DNA of 64,000 nt from Mucilaginibacter sp. PAMB04168. GTDB lineage: Bacteria > Bacteroidota > Bacteroidia > Sphingobacteriales > Sphingobacteriaceae. Within the stretch, counting starts at the first letter, position 1. The number at the start of each line of letters is the position of its first letter. The position numbers were made by a program, and so were the translations under genes. Of the stretch, positions 17,180-26,283 are shown one piece after another. Location: the NCBI RefSeq assembly GCF_039634365.2, contig NZ_CP155079.2, forward strand, positions 124,001-188,000, given 5' to 3'. Below the pieces are notes generated by a model, which saw nothing but the letters and a program-made list of their open reading frames with translations, had not been told where the DNA came from and made no database searches.

Positions 17180-17712
17180 GAGCCGGGATTAACAGGTATA
17201 AAAGCAGTTTGCTGATGGTAGGAAACTTTAATGGAGTCACGCAGATTCTTAAGGAGTTTGAGCTCTCCTGCGGTTTCGCCTTCACTCAGCATGAGGCTTT
17301 TGCCATTCATGGTAATGAGCGCCAATAGCTTCTTGCTGTGTGGGTTACGTATAAAGCCGCTGTAGCGAATGATGTTCCAGTTGATAACGGGCTTGCGAAC
17401 CGTCGTTCGGGCTGACGGCGTCTGAACCTGTATAAGCTTTTTCAGGGGTATCTGTTGCGTATCTTTTAATGCCGGGATGGTTTTGTCGGCGCCAAAAGGA
17501 TCGGGATAATTAAGCGTCAGCGTTGCGGTATCCCTTGACCAGGCATAGTCGTTCAGAGCGACCTTTTGTCGCGCTACGGGAGCAGCCGGGTAAAAGGCAG
17601 TATCATCGTCTCCACTTAAGGCAGCTACTACCTTGTAGATAATAATACCCCAGATCACTGCCACAAGGATGACCAGAACATAGACGAGTGCTTTATTTTT
17701 TTTAGCCGCCAT
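17176..17712 (-). CDS. PilP/GspC-like inner-membrane protein
   Basis: A 178-residue protein with an N-terminal transmembrane helix (ALVYVLVILVAVIWGIIIYKVVAAL) and a periplasmic C-terminal domain of about 60 residues ('GFIRNPHSKKLLALITMNGKSLMLSEGET', 'LKLLKNLRDSIKVSYHQQTAFI'). This matches the small beta-sandwich HR/PilP-type domain, which binds the secretin. Its position in an operon with pseudopilins and GspF supports the call. It overlaps the MORN gene by 4 bp. Confidence 0.65.
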   Translation of the reverse strand: MAAKKNKALVYVLVILVAVIWGIIIYKVVAALSGDDDTAFYPAAPVARQKVALNDYAWSRDTATLTLNYPDPFGADKTIPALKDTQQIPLKKLIQVQTPSARTTVRKPVINWNIIRYSGFIRNPHSKKLLALITMNGKSLMLSEGETAGELKLLKNLRDSIKVSYHQQTAFIPVNPGS

Positions 17713-17713
17713 A

Positions 17714-18673
17714 TTACTGTAAGTTGAAACTTCTTAACGGAGCAGACGTACTTTCGTTTCCGGCTGCATCTATTGCGGTTACCGTCCAGTAGACCTGCTC
17801 ACCGAAAGTGCCTGTGTTGAATGAATAGGTGCGGGTATTCAGGAGCAAGGGGAATGTATTGCTATAAGGTGTGACCATATCACTTCTATAAACATACAAT
17901 TTATATTGGGTTGCGGTGGCCGAAGCATTCCATTGCAAGCTCACAGGCAAGCTTACAGTTTGATTCGCTTGTGGAGCAGTTAGACCTACGATGGCTGGTG
18001 GTGTATGATCATAACTCAATACGTGAACAGCTGACCATTGTGCTTGTGCCGTATCATTCTCTGCCCGGACGCGCCATTGGTAATTTTGATCCTTTGGAAG
18101 CGTAAAGCTGGACTGCAAAGCTGGTGTGACCTGTTCGTAGACTACCTTTCCATTACTGGAAAAGTTATTGGTGTCAACCTGCAAACGATACTGGATGGCG
18201 CCATACAGGCTGCCCCAGCGAAACGTTGTGTTGCCTGTAGTCGTCTGTGCATTATTAGCAGGTGCGGCAAGCGGTACTTTTTGCTGCTTGATGGAAGAAA
18301 ATAATACAGAAAATTCCCGGGATGCAGACCAGGTAGTCCTCGTGCTACCATTCTCAGCCCGCATTCGCCAAGCATATTCACCAGGCGAAAGGTTTAGCGA
18401 AAAAGTATGTCCTTTCACGAGCGTATCAGCAACAAGTCCTGCCGGACTATCAAAACCAGGCGTCACCACTTGCAACCGGTAGGTCAGCGCATCATCCACC
18501 TCTTCCCACCAAAAACCAATAGTATAGGATTTGCTTTGAAACTGATCAGCAGGGGCCTGTAGCTGCAGTTCACTGTCAGTGATGTCGGGGTCTATAAAAT
18601 CTTTACAGCCGGAAAGGCTGGACAGTGATAGCAATAAGCTAATAAAGACACTAATGACGGTGACAGGTTTCAT
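17714..18673 (-). CDS. Lipoprotein with three fibronectin-III-like domains
   Basis: A 319-residue protein with a lipoprotein signal peptide (lipobox LSGC near residue 23). Three similar Fn3-like units of about 90 residues follow ('YRLQVVTPGFDS...PGEYAWRMRAENGSTRTTWSASREFSV', 'YRLQVDTNNFSS...YQWRVRAENDTAQAQWSAVHVL', 'YKLYVYRSDM...YWTVTAIDAAGNESTSAPLRSF'). It is the first gene of the - strand pilus operon and ends 1 bp from the PilP-like gene. A role as an outer-membrane-anchored binding or pilotin-like factor is inferred. The gene is divergent from the tail-fibre-like gene at 18940. Confidence 0.75.
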   Translation of the reverse strand: MKPVTVISVFISLLLSLSSLSGCKDFIDPDITDSELQLQAPADQFQSKSYTIGFWWEEVDDALTYRLQVVTPGFDSPAGLVADTLVKGHTFSLNLSPGEYAWRMRAENGSTRTTWSASREFSVLFSSIKQQKVPLAAPANNAQTTTGNTTFRWGSLYGAIQYRLQVDTNNFSSNGKVVYEQVTPALQSSFTLPKDQNYQWRVRAENDTAQAQWSAVHVLSYDHTPPAIVGLTAPQANQTVSLPVSLQWNASATATQYKLYVYRSDMVTPYSNTFPLLLNTRTYSFNTGTFGEQVYWTVTAIDAAGNESTSAPLRSFNLQ

Positions 18674-18939
18674 GGTGTTCTAAGATAGCGACTTTTAAAG
18701 ATATTCTAACTTTTAGCTCTTAGAAATTTTATAAATTCTGTGAGTCAACTCATTAAACTGGTCTTCCGGAGAGGTAACAAAGTGCATGGTAAAGCTTACT
18801 AATCTTTATATTTAACCAGATCAATAGTTATGTGCCTTGAAGTGCGTTTGTTGCCAAAGGAGGCCTTACTTTTATTAAACAACGTCGTAAGATTCAAAAG
18901 AATATAAGTATTTTAGAAGCAAAAACTTAATCCTAACAC

Positions 18940-19920
18940 ATGAAACCCTATTTTTTACTGCTATTGCTGCTCGTTACGTTACCGGCTAGTGCGCAATGGA
19001 TAACTTCCGGTAATCATACCATACATATCAATACTGGTTTTGTGGGAATTGGGACGGCTTCGCCTGGAACGCCCTTGGATATTAATGGCGAAACACGCGC
19101 CGCTGCTTTTAGAGTTGCCGGCGGTTTAGGCGATAATGTCAACGGTGCGCCATGGTATGGTTTAGGCGTTTTAAATAACAACACAAATATCGTTCAACTG
19201 GCAGGTTTTCCTGGAATCCGATTTACGACAGGAGGAGGGCAGATTATGATCAATTCAGACGGTTACTTGGGCGTAGGCACGATCACTCCTGACCAGCGTT
19301 TAGTTGTAAATGGCAATATAAAAAGTATCCTGGATCAAAATTACCCAGCGAAAAATGTCGTTACTTTAGTTGGTCTCGGTACTTCAGGCATCACCGGTGC
19401 CCAAAATTGGGCTATCCGAGGCGTTTATCAGCATGGTAACGGAGTCAGCTTAAATGCGAATGGCGGCGACCTTGATATCATCAAGTCATTTAATGGTAAT
19501 ACCGTATTGGCAACTAAGACTGATGGCAGCCCGCTTGGCAATGTGGCCATTGGCACAACCAATCCTCATGGTTATCGCCTGGCGGTAGGTGGAGATATGA
19601 TTGCCGAATCGGTAACGGTCAAACTACAGGGCCAGTGGCCAGACTTCGTCTTTGCGCAGGGTTACAAATTGCTTCCTCTGGAAAGTCTCCAGCGGTATAT
19701 CCGGTCTACCCAACACCTGCCGGGTTTACCTGCGGCGAAAGCACTCGCTGAAAATGGTGTAAATCTAGGTGAGATGGTGAGGCTACAAACGAAAAAGATT
19801 GAAGAACTGACGCTATATTTATTACAAGAGCATAAAAAAAATGCTGACCTTGCGCATCGTTTGGCAAAGCTGGAGCGAACAATGAAAGCTAGAAGCCATC
19901 ACTCTTCCATCAAGCATTAG
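18940..19920 (+). CDS. Secreted tail-fibre-like protein (copy 2)
   Basis: A 326-residue protein with a signal peptide (LLLLLVTLPASAQ), 'GFVGIGTASPGTPLDI' and 'GYLGVGTITPDQRLVVNG' stalk motifs, then the conserved C-terminal module ('SVTVKLQGQWPDFVFAQGYKLLPLESLQRY', 'QHLPGLPAAK', 'GVNLGEMV') and a coiled coil rich in Lys and Leu ending at residue 326. The gene is intact. It is divergent from the pilus operon and about 60 bp upstream of copy 3. It may be a fibre exported by the neighbouring secretion/pilus system, which is inferred from location. Confidence 0.75.
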   Translation: MKPYFLLLLLLVTLPASAQWITSGNHTIHINTGFVGIGTASPGTPLDINGETRAAAFRVAGGLGDNVNGAPWYGLGVLNNNTNIVQLAGFPGIRFTTGGGQIMINSDGYLGVGTITPDQRLVVNGNIKSILDQNYPAKNVVTLVGLGTSGITGAQNWAIRGVYQHGNGVSLNANGGDLDIIKSFNGNTVLATKTDGSPLGNVAIGTTNPHGYRLAVGGDMIAESVTVKLQGQWPDFVFAQGYKLLPLESLQRYIRSTQHLPGLPAAKALAENGVNLGEMVRLQTKKIEELTLYLLQEHKKNADLAHRLAKLERTMKARSHHSSIKH

Positions 19921-19980
19921 GCTTTATACCGAGGCTATTCACACCTTCCAAATTTGCAAATCAAACCTTAACCCTTTCAT

Positions 19981-20867
19981 ATGAAAATTTCATTGTTATC
20001 ATTCTGCTTAATCACCGGGATATGTATTCGTGTATCCGGTCAACCGCAGGTTGTCACTACCGGTAACAATCTTATTAATATCTCAAATCCCTATGGTGCC
20101 GATATTGTGATCGGAAGCGATGCCAATCTGGGAGTCCGTCATGATGCCAGTATCATGTGGTGGTCTGCTGCCAGTGCTTCAAGGATTTCTAATACAAACG
20201 ACATATTTAATTTTCAGTTTGGGCCACGTTAAATCCAAATGTTTCGCTGAGCGCTACAGTAGGTGGCCGCAGCTTTTTTCAGGGGGCTGTCGGCATCGGC
20301 ACTACCGAACCGACCAGTAAACTGACCGTTATGGGCGAAGGTAGTAATTCCGAAGGGTCCTTTTTACTTATTGACAACACTAATGTCTCATATGGTGGCA
20401 ATGCAACGATTTCAGGGATACGGACGGTCGGTGGATCCGGAGCCCATTACAATTTTGTTAAATATCAGAATATCGATGGTACTAAATTTCTGATTAATGG
20501 TTTGGGGGAGGTTGCCATCGGCGGTGGAAATACTTACGGCTATAAACTGGCTGTACACGGCAATGTCCGCGCACAGGAGATCAGAGTTGAAGCAGGTCCG
20601 TGGCCCGACTTTGTATTTCGACCAACCTACCCGTTACGGTCCTTAAGTCGACTGGAAAAGTACTTGTCCATGAATCGCCATTTGCCAGACTTGCCATCTG
20701 CAAAGGAAGTGAAAGCCGATGGAATAAATTTAGGAGATATGAACAGTAAACTGCTGCAAAAAATAGAAGAGCTCACGTTATACGTTATTGACCTAAAAAA
20801 AGAAAATGACCGACAGCAAAAGGAAATTAACCAGCTCAGACGCTATACAAAGACAAAGAAGCGTTAA
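19981..20867 (+). pseudogene. Tail-fibre-like protein gene (copy 3), single frameshift
   Basis: The N-terminal part (19981-20232) has a signal peptide ending VSGQ and the 'GNNLINISN' start typical of the family. Its frame stops at 20230 just after a GGG run (about 20224-20226). The downstream frame is open through 'LSATVGGRSFFQGAVGIGTTEPTSKLTV' to 20867 and carries the complete C-terminal module ('EVRVEAGPWPDFVF', 'RHLPDLPSAKEV', 'GINLGDMN') and coiled coil. One additional G would join the frames. The ATG at 20331 is inside the gene and is not a real start. A sequencing indel cannot be excluded. Confidence 0.75.
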
Positions 20868-20945
20868 TTAATATCCACTTGAACGTTGCTGCCCTAAGAC
20901 AGGACTGTCCCCATTTATGGGATTAGCAGTCAAAGGTTCTCTTCT

Positions 20946-21920
20946 TTATTTTTGCAGAAGGGAAGCTATTTTCTGCTGTAGGGCTTTGATCTGTTGTTGT
21001 TGTTTTTGAATGATCCGTCGATTCTGAATTTTACTGGTTGTATTTTCTTTTTGCATGGCGATAAGGTGTAATGTAATCTCTTCCACCTTCTGTAACAATT
21101 TAAGGTTCATTTCGCCTACTTGCATGCCGCCTGCGGCCAATTCTGCTGCGGATGGTACCTCCGGCAGGTGTCTGTTCAATTTAACATATCGTTCTACCTC
21201 CTGTAGTGTGGGCAGGCGATATTTAGGTTCGAACACAAAATCAGGCGCTGGAAAGGCCAAATCAACTTTTACTTCTCTCGCATGTACAGTGCCGTTTACA
21301 GTCAGCCGGGCATCTGGTGAAAATGTGCCTACACCGACATTGCCGTTTTGGTCGATGCGCATGCGTTCCAGTGGTAAGCTAACGGAATTTCCGTCACCTG
21401 CCTTAGTATAAAAGGAAAGCCCACCGGGATAGCCGCCAAAATTGCCGGGTGTACCTACTGTACCGGCTACTGCACCAAGCAGCCAGGCAGTATTTCCATT
21501 ATTAGTTGAAAACAGGGCAGATGGCCCCAATAGATTTGCGCCACTTAGCTCTGTATAAGGTTGTTCCAGGCGAAGTGCCGCAGCGCTGAAATCTGCGGAT
21601 TGCGGGGTGCTGACATGCAGACGGCTAAGGGGAGCGTTTGTACCGATACCGACATGCCCAGCCCGGCTTACCAGCATACGGAGCTGGCCTTCAGTGAACA
21701 TGTTGATCCCGCTGAAGCCGGCTAAATAAGCGGTGGGTGGATTGTACAGGCCCTGATTATAATACCAGCCCAGGCTGTAATGCCCGACGGTATTGCCGTT
21801 GTAATGAAATACATCGCTCAATGCCTGAGATCCTGCGGCAGGCTCGCCAAAGTTAGTGTTTTGAGCATAAGCGGATAAACTTAAAATGCTTAAGAGTGAG
21901 ATGATTATTAATTTTATCAT
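20946..21920 (-). CDS. Secreted tail-fibre-like protein (copy 4)
   Basis: A 324-residue protein on the - strand, convergent with copy 3 (79 bp apart). It has a signal peptide (LLSILSLSAYAQ), two 'GHVGIGTNAPLSRLHV'/'GNVGVGTFSPDARLTVNG' motifs, the C-terminal module ('EVKVDLAFPAPDFVFEPKYRLPTLQEVERY', 'RHLPEVPSAAELAAGGMQVGEMN') and a long Gln/Lys-rich coiled coil. It is more divergent from the others in the middle ('TAWLLGAVAGTVGTPGNFGGYPGG'). The gene is intact. Confidence 0.75.
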   Translation of the reverse strand: MIKLIIISLLSILSLSAYAQNTNFGEPAAGSQALSDVFHYNGNTVGHYSLGWYYNQGLYNPPTAYLAGFSGINMFTEGQLRMLVSRAGHVGIGTNAPLSRLHVSTPQSADFSAAALRLEQPYTELSGANLLGPSALFSTNNGNTAWLLGAVAGTVGTPGNFGGYPGGLSFYTKAGDGNSVSLPLERMRIDQNGNVGVGTFSPDARLTVNGTVHAREVKVDLAFPAPDFVFEPKYRLPTLQEVERYVKLNRHLPEVPSAAELAAGGMQVGEMNLKLLQKVEEITLHLIAMQKENTTSKIQNRRIIQKQQQQIKALQQKIASLLQK

Positions 21921-22539
21921 GTAATATAGTTTGGTACGCTAAAGTTATGTATTAATGTGATGAAGGCCTTGTTGAAAATATTTAATATGCTTTGTGCTAT
22001 TTATTTGTGGATTTATATTGCTTTCGCCTTAACGATAACTCTAAGTCTTCTAACTTATCACTATCATATAAAACTACGCTTTCCGGTAGCGGACCTCTCA
22101 GGGGGCTTATAGTGGCACCTTGCACTCACCTTGTTTAGTATTTTCTGATAGAACACCAATCAAAAATTACTAAGTAGGAACAGATGTTAAACTATAAAAC
22201 TAGTACTAAAAAGAAGGGAAAAAAAGCCCGCACTTTTAAATGTGGTTTCTGTGGATATATATTGCAGTATTTTACTTGAGATGACCATCCCTGCAGTTCT
22301 TCCATGACATATTGCAATATGATTACTAATAAATAGAAATTTGCTTTTTAATAATAAGTGATTAACTTGGTAATCAATTCACCTATACGACATTTATCAC
22401 AATGCTTCATCAACTCAACTGGAAACGTCACGCAACTTAACCAGTAATCCGCGGAATCCTCTAAATCTGGAACAGCCTTTTTGGCTGCATGGGATCTTAA
22501 TGTTCCATTGGACCGAATCAACTATCACAATTTAACAAA
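21921..22539. other. Intergenic between two divergent tail-fibre-like genes
   Basis: This 619-bp AT-rich gap has no complete gene and no clear promoter or RNA that I can support. It must contain the promoters of both flanking genes. An imperfect direct repeat of 'atattgcagtatt'/'atattgcaatat' type occurs near 22260 and 22310, but its meaning is unclear. Confidence 0.4.
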
Positions 22540-23547
22540 ATGATTAAAACTTACGTCACCTTAATTGCACTCGTACTTGCATGCAATTCATCTTACGCAC
22601 AATTCTCCACCGCAGTGCTAGGTAATACTACTACAAATGATAATGTGGGAATTGGTACCCAAACGCCTATCAATAAATTATCAGTTCTAACTAATAATTT
22701 GGGTGGCATTAGCATAAAGGGGAACTCTGGAACTTATCAGGGAAGTGACTTCTTTATTGGAAGGACATCAACAAGTCCGGTAGTAGGCTATAGCCCATGT
22801 ATACAGTTCGGCGAGGAAAGTACCATCTATGGGGCACTCATACAATCCCATCAAGGGCAGTTTCAATTCTTTAATGCCGCCGAAAGCGGCTGGCATGAAA
22901 GCTTGCGGATTACAGCTGGGGGACTTGTTGGGATTGGGACATCAACACCAGACTGCAGCCTCACGGTAAATGGAAGCTTTAAAGTTTTCACTAATAACAA
23001 CAGCAATTATTTCTTATACAACGCCGCAGATGTGGTGCTCAAATTTAGTGAAAGAGGAACAGGAGGCAGGGCAATCGTACATGATTTCGATAACCGGCTC
23101 ACTCTAAATTATAATGGTGACTTTACAGGAGGGACCCTACTTGGCAAATATGCATTTTTTACTGAAAATGCCAGTGGCACCTCGTTTTTAAGTAATGGCA
23201 ATCTTGCCATTGGAACGACAAATGCCCATGGTTTCCGGCTTGCTGTAAACGGCAATATTAGGGCCCAAGAGATTAAAGTAGAAGCCGGACCATGGCCCGA
23301 TTATGTTTTTAAGCCAACGTATAAACTACCATCCCTTACATCCGTTAAGGCTTACATTGATAAAAACCAGCATCTGCCCGAAATGCCCTCAAAGACAACC
23401 GTTGCAAAAAACGGAGTCAAATTAGGTGAGATGAATAAGCTACTTTTAAAGAAAGTGGAGGAACTTACCTTGTATCTAATCAGGCAGCAAGAGGAAATAG
23501 AGAAGCTTAAAAGTGCCGTCAACAAAAAATATAGGGCCAATAACTAA
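22540..23547 (+). CDS. Secreted tail-fibre-like protein (copy 5)
   Basis: A 335-residue protein with a signal peptide (ALVLACNSSYAQ), two 'NVGIGTQTPINKLSV'/'GLVGIGTSTPDCSLTVNG' motifs and the conserved C-terminal module ('EIKVEAGPWPDYVFKPTYKLPSLTSVKAYIDKNQHLPEMPSKTTVAKNGVKLGEMN' in segments) followed by a coiled coil. The DNA of this module is similar to copy 3 at about 20558, so recombination between copies is plausible. The gene is intact and ends a run of five family members across the locus. Confidence 0.75.
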   Translation: MIKTYVTLIALVLACNSSYAQFSTAVLGNTTTNDNVGIGTQTPINKLSVLTNNLGGISIKGNSGTYQGSDFFIGRTSTSPVVGYSPCIQFGEESTIYGALIQSHQGQFQFFNAAESGWHESLRITAGGLVGIGTSTPDCSLTVNGSFKVFTNNNSNYFLYNAADVVLKFSERGTGGRAIVHDFDNRLTLNYNGDFTGGTLLGKYAFFTENASGTSFLSNGNLAIGTTNAHGFRLAVNGNIRAQEIKVEAGPWPDYVFKPTYKLPSLTSVKAYIDKNQHLPEMPSKTTVAKNGVKLGEMNKLLLKKVEELTLYLIRQQEEIEKLKSAVNKKYRANN

Positions 23548-24003
23548 AGCTCAAAAAGGCTAACAATTACTATGACATATGTATGTATTACTATCATACT
23601 TATATAAGATCTTGACCTAATTAAGTATTAATTTCAAGCGATTAAGATCAGCTATTTATATGGTAGTTTGTAGTGCTGTTCGCCACTGAGTCAAGTACGA
23701 TTGATTATACCAAATAAAATCATCTTGAGATTATTTTTAACTTCTCAAACGATTAATGTTTTTGTACTATCCTTACTATCTTATTTAGTCGATATAGCCT
23801 TAAGGTATCAACTAATGACTGAAACAAATTGAGAGAAAAACTGGAGGTTTTTGTTAAAATATTGGTATTTCGCTCTGTAATAAGCTTTGCATCAATCATC
23901 ATTACCCTTATACAGTCTAAGAAAGTGAGAAGCAAGTAATTCAAGAAAGCACTATAAAACATGGGTATTTAATAGATTGAACTGTCTACCATAAGATTGT
24001 TGT
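23548..24003. other. Intergenic, AT-rich, nothing recognised
   Basis: 456 bp with no supported gene. A 69-codon - strand open frame at 23753-23962 has no recognisable start context or composition and is discounted. Confidence 0.4.
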
Positions 24004-24654
24004 CTAACCTAAAACTTGAGGTGATACAATGGTCGGCTTAAGTTTTTTCTTTTTGGGCAGTGCCACAAACTCCTCACGCAACTCATCTCTGACAACATTC
24101 GTGTCTTTTTCAATTCGTTTATACATATCCTCGTACAACGAACATAAATCAAAGACATGCACGGCATACACGCCACATAACAAATCTTTTTCTTCTTCAC
24201 CTGCCTTATTTAACCGATCAGCAAGGTCAAGGATTTTTAGAAAGCAGGATTGCGCTTTGGCATTGTATTCCTGTACATCGCTAAATGATAAGGAAACATT
24301 AAAGTAAAGACTGATCAGGTTGTACCGCCAATTCTCTGAATTCAGCTTTAACGTTTGTTCTTCTATTTTTTTTCTTTCCTTATTCAAGAATGCAAGGCTC
24401 ATTTCGCTTTGTGCATTGCTTCTGTTTTTCCAGAAAGTGATGCTTTTCTTGAGCATAGTCATACTTTCACCACTCAAGTAATAAAAGTTCTCACCGATGT
24501 CAATCTTCTTGTCCCGGTATAAATTCTTGACCTCTGTTCGGTATTTTCTTTTATCGGTAAAGTAGATAATTGTTGCATTGATTATTTGCGTGAGCAAAGC
24601 ACCTGCAAAACCTGCGTAGGCGCTTACTTCAATCAGCATGTTGTTTGCTGCCAT
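24004..24654 (-). CDS. Unknown protein with N-terminal membrane segment
   Basis: A 216-residue protein (an alternative start five codons later is possible). Residues about 6-32 form one hydrophobic helix (EVSAYAGFAGALLTQIINATIIYF). The rest is highly helical and charged, with Lys/Glu-rich stretches, and ends in a basic 'ALPKKKKLKPT' segment. No known family is recognised. It lies in the degenerate accessory patch and has no operon partner, the nearest + strand element being the gspF fragment 240 bp away. It could be an immunity or phage-defence component, but nothing supports this directly. Confidence 0.5.
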   Translation of the reverse strand: MAANNMLIEVSAYAGFAGALLTQIINATIIYFTDKRKYRTEVKNLYRDKKIDIGENFYYLSGESMTMLKKSITFWKNRSNAQSEMSLAFLNKERKKIEEQTLKLNSENWRYNLISLYFNVSLSFSDVQEYNAKAQSCFLKILDLADRLNKAGEEEKDLLCGVYAVHVFDLCSLYEDMYKRIEKDTNVVRDELREEFVALPKKKKLKPTIVSPQVLG

Positions 24655-24894
24655 TGGTAGTTCGGATTTTACTCAAAGTTAAATTAGACTTAACTTAAAT
24701 GCTAATAAAATTAGCGTTTAAGTTATCCACAGGTTGTGGATAAGATCTGTAGAAGCTTTGCCAACCAACACTGCGCATCTGTTATTGTGTTAAAATGTAG
24801 CGGGTGGATGAAAATATTTTTACGTCGCATACTCTCTTTGCCTTAACCAAGTTTTAGGGCTTTTTGCAGACCAAGCCAGTAACCATTCTTTTAA

Positions 24895-25230
24895 GCGATA
24901 GCCCTCATACGGGAAATGATTGGCTTCTATAATATCAAAAGCTCATTAGCCGAAATACTTAAAGGCGGATCATTGCATCATAGCATGAGTAATTTCGTTG
25001 TTTACCCACCGAAGATGATCCAACTGGTTAAAGTTGGTGAGGAAATCAATCAGTTAGATTACTTCTTCGCCCGCATATCAAAGCAGTACATCGAAGAAGT
25101 TGAACACAAAACAACCGCGTTAAGCAGCATGATGAAACGGCTTATTATTATCTTCTTAGGACTGATTGTCGGCGTAATTTGGTGCCCATGTATTTGCCTC
25201 TTTTTCAAATGAGTAATTGCTTACAACAGG
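24895..25230 (+). pseudogene. Truncated, frameshifted second copy of gspF (3' end)
   Basis: Translation from 24895 gives 'AIALIREMIGFYNIKSSLAEILKGGS...', which matches residues about 271-385 of the intact gspF product (13341-14498), with a 3-codon deletion (SEI/ESE segment) and about 80% nucleotide identity by eye. Upstream the match stops at an in-frame TAA (24892). Near 25180 a 1-nt deletion shifts the frame, but the following bases still match 'SMYLPLFQMSNS'. It lies on the opposite strand to the intact gene, so the two form inverted repeats 11 kb apart. It cannot encode a working protein. Confidence 0.85.
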
Positions 25231-25780
25231 GAATGCTTTTATTCTTTTCTATTGCTTTGATTTAGACAATTTTGCAAATCACTAGATAAATCAACAGAGA
25301 ACATATCATCTATTCCTTTTACGGCTTTATCCAACACGCAAAGGCAAGATTACTTTCAAGCAAATAGATAAGCGCAGCTTGTGGTGTTGGAGCGAGAAAA
25401 TCATCATGGTTATACAAAGCCTCTGTGCTACCAAGCCGACATATTTGTGTAGTAGAAGGGCATTTGCATATACTAGAAATTTGTTAATTTATAGTTATAG
25501 TTTCTGCTATTTCCTCCAACATCGAATATGCTTTCCGGCGAATGGCTTGCCACCAGTAAACGAAATAAATAAACAAAATAATTAAAACTAAAAAAGCAAA
25601 TTTGTTAACTGCACACCCTAAGTATACTATCCAGGAAAACAAATATCGTATAGTCCGCTTCCTTCTACAAATGAAGCCTCTGATGAAAATCAGAGGCTTT
25701 TCTTTTTTAAGACATTTGTTAATAGTATGACGAAATGTCTTAAGCTAAATAACTTAAACTTATTTTCTTATGTTTAACAA
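25231..25780. other. Intergenic with an orphan terminator
   Basis: 550 bp without a supported gene. Short open frames here (for example 25379-25585) lack plausible composition. A strong terminator lies at 25674-25708 with no intact gene directly upstream, which suggests a deleted cassette. Confidence 0.4.
25674..25708 (+). terminator. Strong intrinsic terminator, duplicated at 26204
   Basis: An 11-bp perfect stem (AAGCCTCTGAT/ATCAGAGGCTT) with a 4-nt loop is followed by TTCTTTTTT. The first 20 bases are identical to the element at 26205. Confidence 0.85.
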
Positions 25781-26170
25781 ATGAAAACCTTATTAATCTT
25801 TATCGCAATATCAATTGTTTTGTGTAGTTGTGACGCATTAGATCAATCTAATACAGGGAAAGCTCATTCGCTTGTTAACAATTATATGAAAGGTCATTTT
25901 AGTAGTGATTCATACGAAAAGGAAAGCTCATTTGGACCAGATTCAGTATTTATCAGTTTAGATTCACTCGCAGTTGGGGAGGCACTTAGGTCATTAAGTC
26001 AAGAGTCATATGAAGATTATATTAAAAATATTAAAATCCGCAAATTTTCAGGATATAAACTTGACTACTCATTCAAACAAAAAAACGCGGATGGTGAATT
26101 AGTGCCTCATAGCTGGACTTTTTATTTTAATAAGCCTTTAACAAGCATACATCATATTAGTAAAGATTAA
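25781..26170 (+). CDS. Small lipoprotein of unknown function
   Basis: A 129-residue protein with a lipoprotein signal (lipobox VLCSC). The body contains a helical stretch ('SKLVNNYMKGHFSSDSYEKESS'-type segment at 30-55) and a C-terminal beta part ('YKLDYSFKQKNADGELVPHSWTFYFN'), typical of small periplasmic or outer-membrane lipoproteins. The family is not recognised. It is AT-rich and lies between two near-identical terminators, so it is a self-contained cassette. It may be an immunity lipoprotein, but this is speculation. Confidence 0.6.
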   Translation: MKTLLIFIAISIVLCSCDALDQSNTGKAHSLVNNYMKGHFSSDSYEKESSFGPDSVFISLDSLAVGEALRSLSQESYEDYIKNIKIRKFSGYKLDYSFKQKNADGELVPHSWTFYFNKPLTSIHHISKD

Positions 26171-26203
26171 GCTTGATTATTTTGCCATGCTCCCGCTACT
26201 CAG

Positions 26204-26240
26204 GAAGCCTCTGATGAAAATCAGGGGCTTCTTATTGTAA
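26204..26240 (+). terminator. Intrinsic terminator of the small lipoprotein gene
   Basis: A GAAGCC...GGCTTC stem with one or two mismatches and a 4-nt loop is followed by TTATTG. It is nearly identical to 25674-25708. Confidence 0.7.
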
Positions 26241-26283
26241 CTAAATCCTTTTTCATAAAAAGTTGTACTTGATTAATCTCAAA

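Noticed and set aside
23753..23962. - strand 69-codon open frame in an intergenic gap
   Set aside because: No plausible composition, domain or neighbouring operon.
25379..25585. + strand 68-codon open frame
   Set aside because: Cys/aromatic-rich random-looking translation in a gap between a pseudogene and a terminator; not supported as a gene.
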